Source: Kwoniella bestiolae CBS 10118 | Lineage: Eukaryota > Basidiomycota > Tremellomycetes > Tremellales > Cryptococcaceae | Length of the DNA: 64,000 nucleotides | Direction of reading: 5' to 3' | NCBI RefSeq assembly: GCF_000512585.2 | Contig: NC_089246.1 | Coordinates: forward strand, 1,054,001-1,118,000 | Part shown: in pieces, positions 11,480-22,286 of the stretch | Numbering within the stretch: the first letter of the stretch is position 1 | Layout: each line of letters begins with the position of its first letter | The notes under the pieces: generated by a model | What the model saw: only the letters and a program-made list of their open reading frames with translations | Database searches by the model: none | Told to the model about the DNA's origin: nothing | Made by a program: the position numbers and the translations under genes

Positions 11480-14219
11480 ATGGCGTCTGCACCAGTCGCG
11501 CCCATTCGACAACCCAGAGGTCCGTCTGCCAATTCGTTTGGTGCACCTGCACCCGCATCAGCACAGCCTCAGCAACCAGACAATGGTCCTCCTGCTCCAG
11601 ACACCGAGTCATTACTAAGAAGGCACAACACGGTGTCCACCACAAGACATCAACCCTCATCGTCCATCTCGACCAATCCTGCAGCCTCTTCAGCTTTCCA
11701 TGGATCGAGGATGAAATCCGGGGTGAATAGGTTCAGAAGTGGTAGTTTATCTTCTGGCACTTCCGAGGGAGGACTGGTAAGAAAAGGAAGTGGAAGAGAA
11801 GTAAGGACAGAGGTTGCTGTACCAGAGGGCGAAGTAGAGGAAGGATCCAGTGGTATGGAAACGTCCAATTGGGGTAAAGGGTTGAGCAGGCAGAGCTCTT
11901 TACCTTCGAGACGAGGTGAGCGGGTGCTGAATTTCATCACTCATATATATGCTAACACTGGTGCAGCAGCAAACCCCACCTTTGCCAATCGACAAACCGA
12001 AGCCCCGCCTGAGCTACCTAAACCGATCATGACCAGTATGGGCCCTCCTCCTCGTCCGCCAAGAAGGATCTCCGTGGCCACTCAGGACCCGGCCTCTCCC
12101 CCTCCTGCTCAATCCCCTATAGCTCATGCGCCATCGCACTCATTGTCGTCACTAGCAATGTTCAACAGAGTAACGTTGCCTGCCGCGCAGATGGAAGAGG
12201 AGAAGGCTACTGCTGGAGCAAATGTTTCTCGAACACAGAGTCTTCGAGCTCAAGCAAAACACTCGGAGAACGGGGGTTTGGGTAGGAGTACCAGCTTGAA
12301 GGGTACGGGCGAGGTGAGTGGGTTTGTCTGACCTTTTGGGCTAAGCTAATGGTTAAACCAGCATCACCGCCCACTCATTCAAGCTCTTTCTCCTCCTTCG
12401 CAAAAGACAACCCCTCGCAACCCTTTCACCCCTCCTACTCCTCCTCCAGTGTCATCTACCGCTGCGTTGCCTCCTTTCCAACTCCCTCTTCCAGATTCTC
12501 AAAATCTCCAGGTGGACAACAATAACCCCGGCGCTGATCTCAAACGACATCAGAGCTTGACCCAAGGCTACGGTAGCTCCAACAGAGTTCGAGAGCGATT
12601 AGAACGAAGTCCTGCGGTGTTGACTTTGGAACAAAGGGAAGAGATCAAGAAGCGAATGGCCCTGACGAAATCCAATGACAATGAACATCCACCTATCAGT
12701 CCCATTGTTCCTAGCGTGTGGTCACCTGGTATCCCTACTGGTCAAGACGATGGATGGCACCGAGCTGCTTCTCAACAGCTCCAAGATGCGTTTGATGCGA
12801 TGAACCTCGGTAGAAAGATGATGGGGGTGGAGGGTAACGGTGGCTTCCAGCAGCCAGAGAGGAAATTGACATTAGAAACGGATGTCCTTCGCCACCCTCA
12901 GCCTGCTACAGCTGGCGCTTCATGGCGAAGTAACGACGAGCCAAGCTGGGTCACTAGTCTCGTGGGAGCAGATCACACTCCTTTGGTCGCACCTCGATCT
13001 GCTGGACCTGGTACAGCTTCTTGGCAAGATAGAGAGAACGCTTTGAGGCAGCAAAGCTATACTCCTCAACCTCAACAGCAATTCCAACGAGGTGGATGGC
13101 AAGATCAAAATCAATTTATGCAACAAGCCAACTTTGGTTTTCTTCAGCAACAACACATGATGGCTATGAAGGGGATGATGCCGCAACCGCCTTACCTGGG
13201 TGCCCCGTTCAGTCCTGCATACCCCTCGCCACCTAACACCGCTATGATGCAGAACCAAGCGATGAGTACTCAAGATAGGGATGTGATTGAATTGGCCAGA
13301 CAAAAGGGGTTGAATCCAGCTACCTATAACTGCCGTCCCGCTGCTGCTAGATTCTTCGTGATCAAGTCATACACAGTAAGTCACTTGACTCGTTATACCA
13401 ACTGTTAGCTGACTTCGGGCGTCTTTGCAGGAAGAGGACGTTCAGAAGTCTCTCAAACATGAGATCTGGTCTTCTACCGTTTTAGGAAACAAACGACTGG
13501 ACAACGCTTTCCGAGAGTCGAATGAGACCGGTCCAATCTATCTCTTCTTTTCCGTCAACGGATCTAGGCACTTCTGTGGTGTCGCACAGATGTTAACACC
13601 GTGAGTGATTTGAGCAAAATGATTGGGGTATGGCTGATGATACGGAACAGAGTCGACGAGACCACCAACTCAACCGTCTGGGCTCAAGACAAATGGAAGG
13701 GGATCTTCAAGGTCAAATGGATCTTTGTCAGAGATGTTCCTTCTCAGTAAGTTATAGTCGTCTTGCGTGGTTAAGCCGTGTCGCTAACCCAGCATCTGCA
13801 GAGCACTTCGACACATTCGTCTCACCAATACTCTCGAGAAGAAGCCTATCACAAACTCTCGTGATACTCAGGAACTGCCATACGATGCTGGATGCGAAGT
13901 ACTCCAGATCTTCCTCGATCACCAAACCAAGTCCAAGACTAGTTTGCTACAGGATTTTGCCTATTACGAGGTGTGTTGTGATTATATTGCTATGTTGTGA
14001 CCATTGCTGATTCTCTTCCAGCGTCTATCCGCAAATCGATCTCTTCAAGGACAGACTCCTGTCCAGAGTCCCAATGGACCTGGTCAGCCCATGCCCCCCA
14101 TCATGATGGCACCGATGCCCCAAATGACCCAAATGCCCCAAATGCCCCAAATGCCAATGCAAATGCCCCCTCATTCAGCTGCTCCACCTGTTCCACCCAT
14201 CCCTGCTCGATTCCGATAG
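11480..14219 (+). CDS. YTH-domain RNA-binding protein, predicted m6A reader
   Basis: Predicted to bind N6-methyladenosine in mRNA. The first roughly 500 residues are disordered, rich in Pro, Ser, Gln and Asn, with YTPQPQQQFQRGGWQ and Met/Pro/Gln stretches. The YTH domain is assembled over three introns from about 13330: ARFFVIKSYTEEDVQKSLKH, EIWSSTVLGNKRLDNAF, GPIYLFFSVNGSRHFCGVAQ, TVWAQDKWKGIFKVKWIFV and ALRHIRLTNTLEKKPITNSR. Tryptophans in EIWSST and DKWKG sit where the aromatic cage is expected. The usual GSGHF is GSRHF here. The domain is followed by a Met-Pro-Gln repeat tail and a TAG at 14217-14219. The start is the first ATG in a good context (ccaccATGG). Confidence 0.9.
14115..14168 (+). 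repeat. in-frame CCCCAAATG repeat encoding Met-Pro-Gln
   Basis: Nine-base units coding MPQ are reiterated with small variants (MTQ, MPM) near the C-terminus of the YTH protein. The repeat stays in frame, so copy-number change would alter the tail without truncating it. Confidence 0.8.
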
Positions 14220-14452
14220 ATCTTGTCTCCCTTTATAATTAATAAACATATCTCCCGCAATTGAAGCATATGACGATCTCTGCTTTTCTCTCGACCTAAC
14301 TTTTGATGACTGTTTATGAAATGACAAATTAACTTTTCCAGATGTTTGAGGAAAGCGACGAAAAATGTGAATATGTAGCTTGGTAATATTACAAAATGCA
14401 TATGTGTATAGGTTGAGCCAGTGTCCGTATCCAAATCTACGTCATGCCAATA

Positions 14453-15514
14453 CTATGGGAGCTTCTCACCAGCTTGTTCACCTTGTTTCACCCTCCAAGC
14501 TTTCCAACCATGAACTGTCCCTCGGACTTTCTCATCTCCTGGATCTTCCTCAAACATCGCACCGGCCCATTCTTCTACTACTTTCTCGTATACCCATCCT
14601 TCTCTTGAAGCCGCTAGTCTGGGGAAGAAGGCGTTATCCTCTTTGACGAGATGTGGTCGATGGGAGGTGAAGAAGACGAGCACGCAGGCGTTGGGGGAAT
14701 GCGAGAGGGTCGAGTTGACCGTCTTGATCAGGGCCTCGTGCTGAACAAGCTTGGATCAGTCAGGATCAAAAGAGAGAAGTGTGGGTAAGGGATACTTACC
14801 TGGGAATGGTTGAAGACTAGATCACTCAGTATGAGTAGGTCATATCCCTTGTCGTCTGTCCTAGCCATCAGATGCTTCACGTCGTGACCCCATAAATGGC
14901 CCTGGACAGAGATGCATCAGTATGAGAAGCGGGACCATCAGGGCAGCTGACTCACCACCACATCGACATTCCCTCTCAGTTCTCCCGGTACATTCACATC
15001 CGCATTGAACCTCATGTTCTCTACCAGATCATTATCCGGATAATCCGTTATCACCACCTGTTTCGCTCCTGCCAAAGTACATGCTATCGAGGGGAGGGCA
15101 GCCCCTGCCCCCAGTTCTAGTATTTTTTTGTCCTTTACCAGCAAAGGGTTCCTCAGTAGGTAGGTCGAGAAGACTCGAGCGGTATTCCATCTGCATATAA
15201 TCAACACACGTGCTTGATCTGTCTTGTGTATATACTTACAGATGATGACCCCAAAGCGGATGACTCCCTACAAGACGCAGTACCAGTTGTCTGCCTCTGT
15301 TCTCCTCGTCGATAAGCTGCAAGTTGACGTCGGCAGGTATCTCATAAGTCGAGAAAGAGTATGGTGCAGGTAGTGGTGATTCAGGTTCGGGAAGCAGATC
15401 ATCAAGACCGAAGAAATCCCCATCTCCGTCTGAAGATGCTGGTGATCTGGATCTGGTCCTAGATCGACGAGAGGGCCCACCGTGGGGTTCGGTATCCGAG
15501 TAGTCGCTGAGCAT
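14453..15514 (-). CDS. EFM7: EFM7-type N-terminal and lysine methyltransferase of eEF1A
   Basis: A family-16 S-adenosylmethionine-dependent methyltransferase. In yeast, Efm7 (Nnt1) methylates the N-terminal Gly and adjacent Lys of eEF1A. The N-terminus is acidic and Arg/Ser-rich. The core then reads VLRLVGSHPLWGHHL-WNTARV, ILELGAGAALPSIACTLAGA (motif I), VVITDYPDNDLVENMRFN and GHLWGHDVKHLM. YDLLILSDLVFNHSQ-HEAL and VLVFFTSHRPHLVKEDN follow. FFTSHRP with motif I is distinctive for Efm7. Four exons with short introns. It diverges from the RING protein over 337 bp. Confidence 0.87.
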
Positions 15515-15851
15515 TGTGGACGGGCTAACTTGACAGGATTTGCTTTATACGATAGAACAACATGTTCATATTTTGAACATTTCTCCAGCTTTCACCTCTG
15601 ATGGTTTTTGTTGTTCGGTCATTGACCTTTGGGCCACGTGGTCGTCATCGTGGTGTAGCTGAGTGATGAGGTGATGTATACCTTGTTTGCGTTGTATACG
15701 TTGTATACGTTGTAGGTTTGTTAGGTGGTCACTCTCTGCTTTGCATCCATGATCCCAACGACAACTTCTACCCACAAAAGAACAGTCGGCACTCGAGATA
15801 GCATACATGACATCCCTTCAATAACAACAGGAGCTAGACGATCATCACATC
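15515..15851. promoter_or_regulatory. divergent EFM7 / RING-protein promoter
   Basis: 337 bp between two start codons on opposite strands. It has a CACGTG at 15635-15640 and a tandem of GTTGTATAC about 15691-15713. No ORF of note. Confidence 0.5.
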
Positions 15852-18359
15852 ATGCCCATGCTCACCGCCATGGGCTCACGCCTCTCTCACATGCTTCACC
15901 AATTCATCTTCTCCCTTCCTTCACCTAATAATACCACTTCCCTCGACTTCAAGTCCAACAGAGCTTCCGCAGATGAAGCTAGGCTGGACGAACTGTTCGA
16001 TGAACCTGGAGAAGGCAGGGCTTTGGCTGGTGGTATAGGACCACTTAGCTTTGTGGGATCGGGATATGGTGTTCTGCTAGTTTTGATGGTAAGTTGCGCT
16101 CAAGTCAGCTTGTGCACCCTCAGCTCATTTGGCCAATCGATACTGAACGCTTCACTATCAGGCAATCCTGCTCAACCGTATCCATCATATCGTCCGTCGA
16201 CCAAGACCACCCCCACCGCCCCTTCCGCACCCTCCTCGCCGAGGCTTGGCCCGACTTCGTCATACCGTCTCTCAGACATTGACACATTCCTCGACTCCGA
16301 AATATATCCGGCTTCCGGGAATCTTCGCTCTCACTCGAGCATGGGTCATCTTCACTGTCGTTCTCATGCAGGTCGCGAATGTCTGGCCTCAAGTGAACGA
16401 GCACCGATTCTTCGCCCGACCATTGAATAGGGTTGGCAATTGGGTTGGGGACATGGAGATGGAAAAGGTCTGTTGGCAAGTCTTCATCAGCGTATGTACT
16501 GGTTTGGCTTGTGGAGGTTTGGCAAATGGATTGGACCGGTCGTGAGTCAGTCTAGCCTCTCTTTATCGCTCTATGCTAATACTTGGAACCGTAGACGGCG
16601 AAGGGATGTTGGAGCGAGTTTCAACCTTGTGAGAGCAACTTTTCGTCATGATGACGCCTTAGGCTGACCTTATGCGTAGTTTGGCTACTCTTTCCTTCTT
16701 CACTTATACTCGTCCCCTCTCACCCATCATCATCCCACCGGTACCAGTACACGACCTCGACCCGACGTTCATGCGCTCTTCCAACTTTGGCTCGGTCTTA
16801 CTGAATTAGCTTGGCTACAAGCAGTCGAACTATCTCCATCGTTACGGAACAACTTACTCCTTCCCACCGGAGTTTGCGGTACATTGGGATTGGTCCATTT
16901 TGTATATGCGTTGTTGACCGCGCCTCTCAAATTCCCCAGCTTCACCTTTTTGACCCATTTGGTGAGTCGACTGCATGTTAGTTTCAAGCTAACCCTGGTT
17001 TTAGATGGCTTTGCTCCTCTCTGTGGTCATCACCTTTACGATCACTCTCAAAGCTATCACTTATCTCTTCACATATGGTTATATCCCTTCTCTGATCAGC
17101 TTGCTCCCTCACGAAGGCGTGATCCCAAACCCCCAAGACGACTTTGGAGTTACCTTGCTCAAGATAGGAACAGCTTGTATCGAAGCTACTCAATATTCCG
17201 GTCTTCGTAACGAGCTTGTCAATGTTGAAGAACACCGAGGACCTTGGATCGAGATGTCAGCCTCAGGAAGCGATGTCCACAAGACATTTGTGACCGGGGT
17301 CAAAGGTTTCGATATGGAGATCACCAATATTGAGGTGTCTCAATTAGCAAATCCGCACGCCGAGAGTCAATATTGGAAAGAGCAGAAAACGTTCTGGAAA
17401 GCTTGCGCCAAGAGTGCTAGAGTCTTTGTCTGGGGTATGATCATAGCTACACCGGTTGGAAGAAAGACTATACAATTGGTAAAGAAGGCTTGGCTCAAGA
17501 GATGGTGGTATGGTCCTCGACAATGGAGGGTCTGGAGAAGAGAAGCTTGGAGAGAACCACCTCTAGCTGTAGCTCGGAGAAGAATAGCTCGACGTGTCCA
17601 CGAAGCTCAGGCGATCAGACGTGCTCGCGTTGTCGTTACGCCCTCCCCAGAACCAAGCTATGCTGTTTCCACCGCAGTTGATCCCCAAGCTGAGGCGGTG
17701 TCGTACAACCGATTTCTCCTTGGTCAGGTTGAACTGGAAGATGACGATGAGGATTGGGAGGACGATGCCAGCTCGACTTCGAGCAATCAAAGTCTGGACA
17801 GTGATATGGAGGAACAAGCTCTGTATCAAGACTTGGTTGCCAACCCGGATCAAGACGGTGAAGATATCCAGCCCGTGCTCCTCGCCCACCTTACTTCTCG
17901 AAATTCGACTCCACTCACTCGAAGAAGATACGCGGCTCTGCTAACGAATGGTCCCTCGACACCACAACCCGATCTTGGACTGCAACAGATTATGCAAGAG
18001 CGAAGGACATCTTCCGCGACCCATCCGGTTGACGATGAAGACGAAGAGAGGAGGAGAGCATGCGTGGTCTGTATGACACAAATGCGTGATACGATCCTTT
18101 GGCCTTGCAGGTGAGTACGGATGTGATCAGATTGGGCTTTGTGCGCTTTGCAAGCTTTGCTTAAACATACCATCCTCAGATGTCTCGCTCTTTGCAACGA
18201 CTGCCGTGAAAGTCTTGCATCTCGACTTTCCGCTCAAGATCACATGTGTCCATGTTGTAGACGAAAGTGAGTTGAGTTCGATGATCTCGGCGCGACTTTG
18301 TCACTAACGATACCTGTTGCTTTAGGGTCGATGGATATAGTCGTATATATATTCCATAG
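15852..18359 (+). CDS. polytopic membrane RING E3 ligase, Asi1/Asi3-like
   Basis: Predicted membrane ubiquitin ligase. The spliced product is about 700 residues. Hydrophobic segments are in the first half: around GYGVLLVLMAILL, RAWVIFTVVLMQVANVW, VFISVCTGLACGG, LVHFVYALL and MALLLSVVITFTITL. A basic, then acidic linker follows (EDDDEDWEDDASS). The C-terminus, over two introns, reads CVVCMTQMRDTILWPCR-CLALC, CNDCRESLASR and HMCPCCRRKVDGYSRIYIP, a complete C4-type RING ending at the extreme C-terminus. This layout, with N-terminal membrane spans and a terminal RING, matches the yeast inner-nuclear-membrane Asi1/Asi3 ligases. Orthology and nuclear location are inference. In-frame ATGs at 15858 and 15870 are alternative starts. 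Confidence 0.78.
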
Positions 18360-18758
18360 ACTTGTTCATGATCTGATCAGAACGTGTGAGACTGACTTCC
18401 TGTAACGATATTATGATGATGATAGCCATGTAAACATAATGCATACCCCTCATGTGTCCACTTCGTTGGTGCCAGTTGTCGTTTCCAGCTGTTGACTTTG
18501 ACCAAAGTGTATGAACGTGTCCGGGTATATCAAATAACCGGTGTATTGATACGACTTGCAATCGAGTAACTTGAATCGAATGATTGATTGAATGAATTAC
18601 CTGCACCATCCAACCCATATTCCATTCTCATTTCATTTGATGTACTTGTCGTTGCATCCTCGAATAACAACCTAAGAATTCAGTCACCAAACTTGACTGT
18701 TGCATCTCAAGACGCTTCAATCTCACTAGACCATTTGATCATCTCGACCTTGCCGACC
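18360..18758. other. intergenic between RING gene and nitronate monooxygenase
   Basis: About 400 bp. It holds the 3' flank of the RING gene and the leader of the next plus-strand gene. Nothing beyond short ORFs is visible. Confidence 0.5.
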
Positions 18759-20355
18759 ATGCCCATCGCTACCGAGTTGACGCGTATCTTGGGAATAAAG
18801 GTGAGTTACTGTTTGTTGATCTTTGCACATATTGTTGACGACTTCATTCCTCTAGTATCCCATAGTCCAGGGCGGTGAGTTTGCGATGATACTAGACGCA
18901 TAACCTCATCAACTGACACTATCCAACACAGGAATGCAATGGGTCGGAACACCTCCCTTGGCCGCTGCGGTAGCTTCAGCAGGAGCATTGGGGATGCTCA
19001 CTGCGCTGACACAGCCTAGTCCTGATGCTTTGCGTGAGGCTATTCGAGAGACTAGGAAACGAATAGGGAATGGAAAGGGGAAATTCGTGAGTGAAGGATG
19101 CTCGGTGTCGATCCACGTCAAAGGCTGACCTTCATGAGTCAGGGGGTAAATATCACTTTGTTGCCGTCGATAAACCCACCCGATTAGTGAGTCGCTTCAT
19201 TCGCTCGAAGACGGGCCAATAGCTCACACCACGGCAACAGCGCTGGATATGCCCGAGCGGCTTTAGAGGAAGGTGTCGAGATATTTGAGACTGCAGGTAA
19301 CAACCGTGAGTCGTAGCAAGTCATTGGCGATGAAATCGCTAAATAGGCTGAATGGAAATCTAGCAAAACCACTCATCGAATTCATCAAAACATACAGACC
19401 TCCAGGGCATTCGGAATCCGAAGCTGTCCCAAAGCGATTTGTGATACACAAGTGCGTGACGGTCAAGCACGCACTGTCAGGTCAGAAGATGGGGGTGGAC
19501 GTTTTGAGTATTGATGGATTTGAGTGTAAGTCGCATTTGAGTCCCTGCATGGTCCAAGCTAATTACCAGCTTAGGTGCTGGACATCCGGGGGAAGATGAT
19601 ATCGGAGGGATAGTTCTGGTGAGGACTCCTTATCTCCTTCAACAGCCCCATTGGACTGATCGTACCATAGCTTGCCAGAGCTGCTAGCGAGCTTTCCATT
19701 CCTTATATCGCTTCTGGCGGTTTCGCCGATGGTCGTGGATTAGCAGCAGCCTTGTCGTTGGGAGCAGCAGTGAGTGTTGCTCTTTCGTCTAAACAAATCG
19801 CGTTGACCAACTCCGTTCTCAGGGCGTGAATATGGGTACTCGATTCATGTGTACCGTGGAATCGCCGATCCATCAGAAGATCAAAGAAAAGATCGTCGAG
19901 TCGACCGAAAAAGATACGATACACATCTTCCGGTAAGTTCCGTGAAGCGCTGAGGAATTTTGAATTAACGGATTCCCAGGACTCTCCGTAACACCGCGCG
20001 AGTATACCGGAATGCGGTGTCTACAGAGGTGGTGAGGTTGGAGAGAAGACCTGGAGGAGCCAAGTTCGAAGATTTGCGTGAACTTGTTGCTGGAGCAAGA
20101 GGTAAGAAAGTATACGAGACAGGAGATCATGATGCTGGTATTTGGTCGTGAGTTGAGTCAACATTAGCTCGCAATGAGGAGCATTACTCATGCAAATTCT
20201 TTAGTGCTGGTATAGCAGTTGGACTGATCAACGATATTCCGACTTGTAAAGACCTTGTGGTTAAGATTGATGGAGACGCTTCGGATATCATCAGAGGAAT
20301 GAATCAGCTAATCGTGGCGGATGGAAGTGATATTGCAGTAAGAGCTAAATTGTAG
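18759..20355 (+). CDS. nitronate monooxygenase (2-nitropropane dioxygenase family)
   Basis: FMN-dependent enzyme that oxidises alkyl nitronates. Physiologically it detoxifies propionate-3-nitronate or nitroalkanes. The TIM-barrel sequence assembles over about eight short introns. It reads MPIATELTRILGIK, YPIVQGGMQWVGTPPLAAAV (phosphate/FMN region), ASAGALGMLTALTQPS, GVNITLLPS, VKMGVDVLSIDGFE-like segment and AGHPGEDDIGGIVLLARAA. IASGGFADGRGLAAALSLGA, GVNMGTRFMCTVESP and RVYRNAVSTEVV follow. The C-terminus ends DASDIIRGMNQLIVADGSDI and AVRAKL. The GGFADGRG and GTRF motifs are diagnostic. A stand-alone metabolic gene; its neighbours give no pathway hint. Confidence 0.92.
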
Positions 20356-20541
20356 AATATAGAGATGTGGTACAACAGGCTCCGGATGTGTAAATGTATA
20401 TGTATGACACCCTACACGAAGTCTTGCAGGATGGTGTGTAATGCTTACCTCTGCGAGCCGCTCGGACCCACCGCCAATTTCACTGAATTGTGTTCCAAGA
20501 CAAAGTTTTTGCTTCGTTCTTCTTCTTCTTCTTCTTCTTTC

Positions 20542-20934
20542 TTACATATCTTCCCTTCTGTTTGTCATCCGAGCTCTCAAAGCTTCTCGTTGTACATCCG
20601 TCATCTTGAGATCAGCTTGACCCAGGAGCTTCAAATCCTCCTTTTCGCATCTTGGACACTCAATATCTGGTAATATACCGTGCCGTTGATCGCCATGCCC
20701 GTACAGATCAACTACACTTCTGGATCTCTGTAAGTGCTGAGCTCGAATCCCTGTCCAAAAATAGGATGGCCTCTGAGAAAAGGGGGCTAAATTCCTGTAC
20801 TCTTCATAGAAATAGGGCGAAAAGAGCTCGATCTTGCAAGAATCGTACCAAGAAGACCCGAAGAAACGTGTTTGGAAAACCCAAACCCAATCCAGTCCTT
20901 TTAGAAGTGCTTGAGAATCGATCAGCCAACCCAT
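20542..20934 (-). CDS. unidentified reading frame, possible 3' end of a minus-strand gene
   Basis: An uninterrupted 130-codon frame whose last 60 codons look coding. They include HGILPDIECPRCEKEDLKLL (a CxxC pair), QADLKMTDVQREALRARM and a basic/acidic end. The equivalent plus frames there are serine- and leucine-rich and look like shadows. Upstream, the frame runs antisense to the plus-strand model at 20695-21708, and splice sites are unclear. If real, it is convergent with the nitronate monooxygenase (stop 20355). Its 5' exons would lie to the right, perhaps near ATG codons around 21170. I do not recognise the protein. Confidence 0.35.
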   Translation of the reverse strand: MGWLIDSQALLKGLDWVWVFQTRFFGSSWYDSCKIELFSPYFYEEYRNLAPFSQRPSYFWTGIRAQHLQRSRSVVDLYGHGDQRHGILPDIECPRCEKEDLKLLGQADLKMTDVQREALRARMTNRREDM

Positions 20935-21708
20935 TTGGGCCTATCAGCAGATCAGCAAGGGGGATGGATGAACAAACCAGGCAAAATGTTGTATGGGAGC
21001 CTTGGTGGACTAGAAGAGGTGACAAGAGGAACGAGTCAGGGAGATCGAGTCCAGACAGAGAAAATGGGCGAAGACCGGGTGAAGGGGGATTGAAATCTGT
21101 TCAGGTCACAGAAAGAAGGTTGTATTCGGAGCAAGCAAACATCGAGACGGTCGTCAGCACCGATGCGCATCCTGGCACGGAATCGATAGAAACAGCTCAA
21201 AATCGTGGGTGAAATGTCTTTTCAAGATTACACAGCTAATCAGTGAGTACGGCCATACCACATACAGGATCACAATCTACTCTGGATTTTTTGCTGTCGC
21301 TTCCTGATCTCGCTGGTCTGGGGCCAGATTCTACTCTGTCAACTGCAACGTCAGCTGACACCGCGCCCGATCAACCGTGGATTAACAAGCAGGAGTCGAG
21401 AAGAAATCTCTCATATTCAAGAAACGACGCTGGGGGCCGAAGTGGCAACAGTTCGAAGGGATCCGTCAAATCCGGCTCCGGGGGACGTCACCGATTGGAA
21501 TCTCTGGCCGAACCTCGAGACCGAACTTTTGGATTCAGTCGGTCACCTTGATTTCTGGTTGTGTCGATCATTCCGTTACATGTACGCTTCATCTGCGACG
21601 TTACATCTCGACCGAGATCACCTTCATTTGCGTAGAGATACCTACACGTCCACAGATGAAACAGTTGTATTCCAGTATTTTGATGAGCAACCTGTGGTAT
21701 GTATGTAA
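20695..21708 (+). CDS. hypothetical basic protein, gene model uncertain
   Basis: A four-exon model keeps one frame open across three introns of local size. ATG at 20695 gives MPVQINYTSGSL, then a GTAAGT donor at 20730 and a CATAG acceptor at 20809. Exon 2 is strongly basic (NRAKRARSCKNRTKKTRRNV, WEPWWTRRGDKRNESGRSS). A second intron at about 21207-21269 leads to QSTLDFLLSLPDLAGLGPDS. A 55-nt intron with a weak GTCAAC donor and AGCAG acceptor then shifts to the frame APGDVTDWNLWPNLETELLD, ending at TAA 21706-21708. The agreement of frame and splice length is the evidence. No domain is recognised. It overlaps the minus-strand frame at 20542-20934, so one of the two may be a shadow. Confidence 0.42.
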
Positions 21709-22128
21709 ATTATCTGAATGTATCAGTGAGCTAGCTATCAACGAGGTTATCCCGTCGGAATATCCCCGGGTGGAGTGGATTCCCGATGGGATGAGCTGAT
21801 CCGGATAAGGCAACGGTGTGGATAATAGTAGTCTAGTATTATGTAAGATCAGATCAGTTATGTTGTTCTTTAACTTACGAATTGCGGATTGGTGAGCGGA
21901 GGCAGATCTTGTGGGCGATCTCATATAAACGGATCAGGTAATACATGTAGTACGGTAACATGGTAAAATGGTACCTGGCCGAGGTGTGTATGTAATCGTA
22001 ATCATCCAACTAGTAGTCTAATCATCCATCATCCATTCTTGAAGATAAAAAGAACGACATGTACTGTACATACATTCCTCATCTATAACTTAGAGTACCA
22101 CTCGGCATACGCATACTTATTCTTATTC

Positions 22129-22159
<31 letters not shown>

Positions 22160-22286
22160 TCCATGACACTTACAAAGCATTCATAGCTTCCGTAGCATTC
22201 ATATCCAAGACATCCATTCTCATTGATACTACCCACCCTCGGCTGGCACACCGTCATACCTTCGGTCATCCTTTTATCCTTTCACC
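21709..22286. other. intergenic upstream of the sterol glucosyltransferase
   Basis: About 580 bp, AT-rich, probably holding the ATG26-type gene promoter. A CACATA hexanucleotide microsatellite lies at about 22130-22160. No gene is supported. Confidence 0.5.

Noticed and set aside
20730..20760. tRNA gene near the GCTCGAATCCCTG stretch
   Set aside because: It resembles a T-arm only by the CGAATCC string. There is no cloverleaf, acceptor stem or anticodon arm around it.
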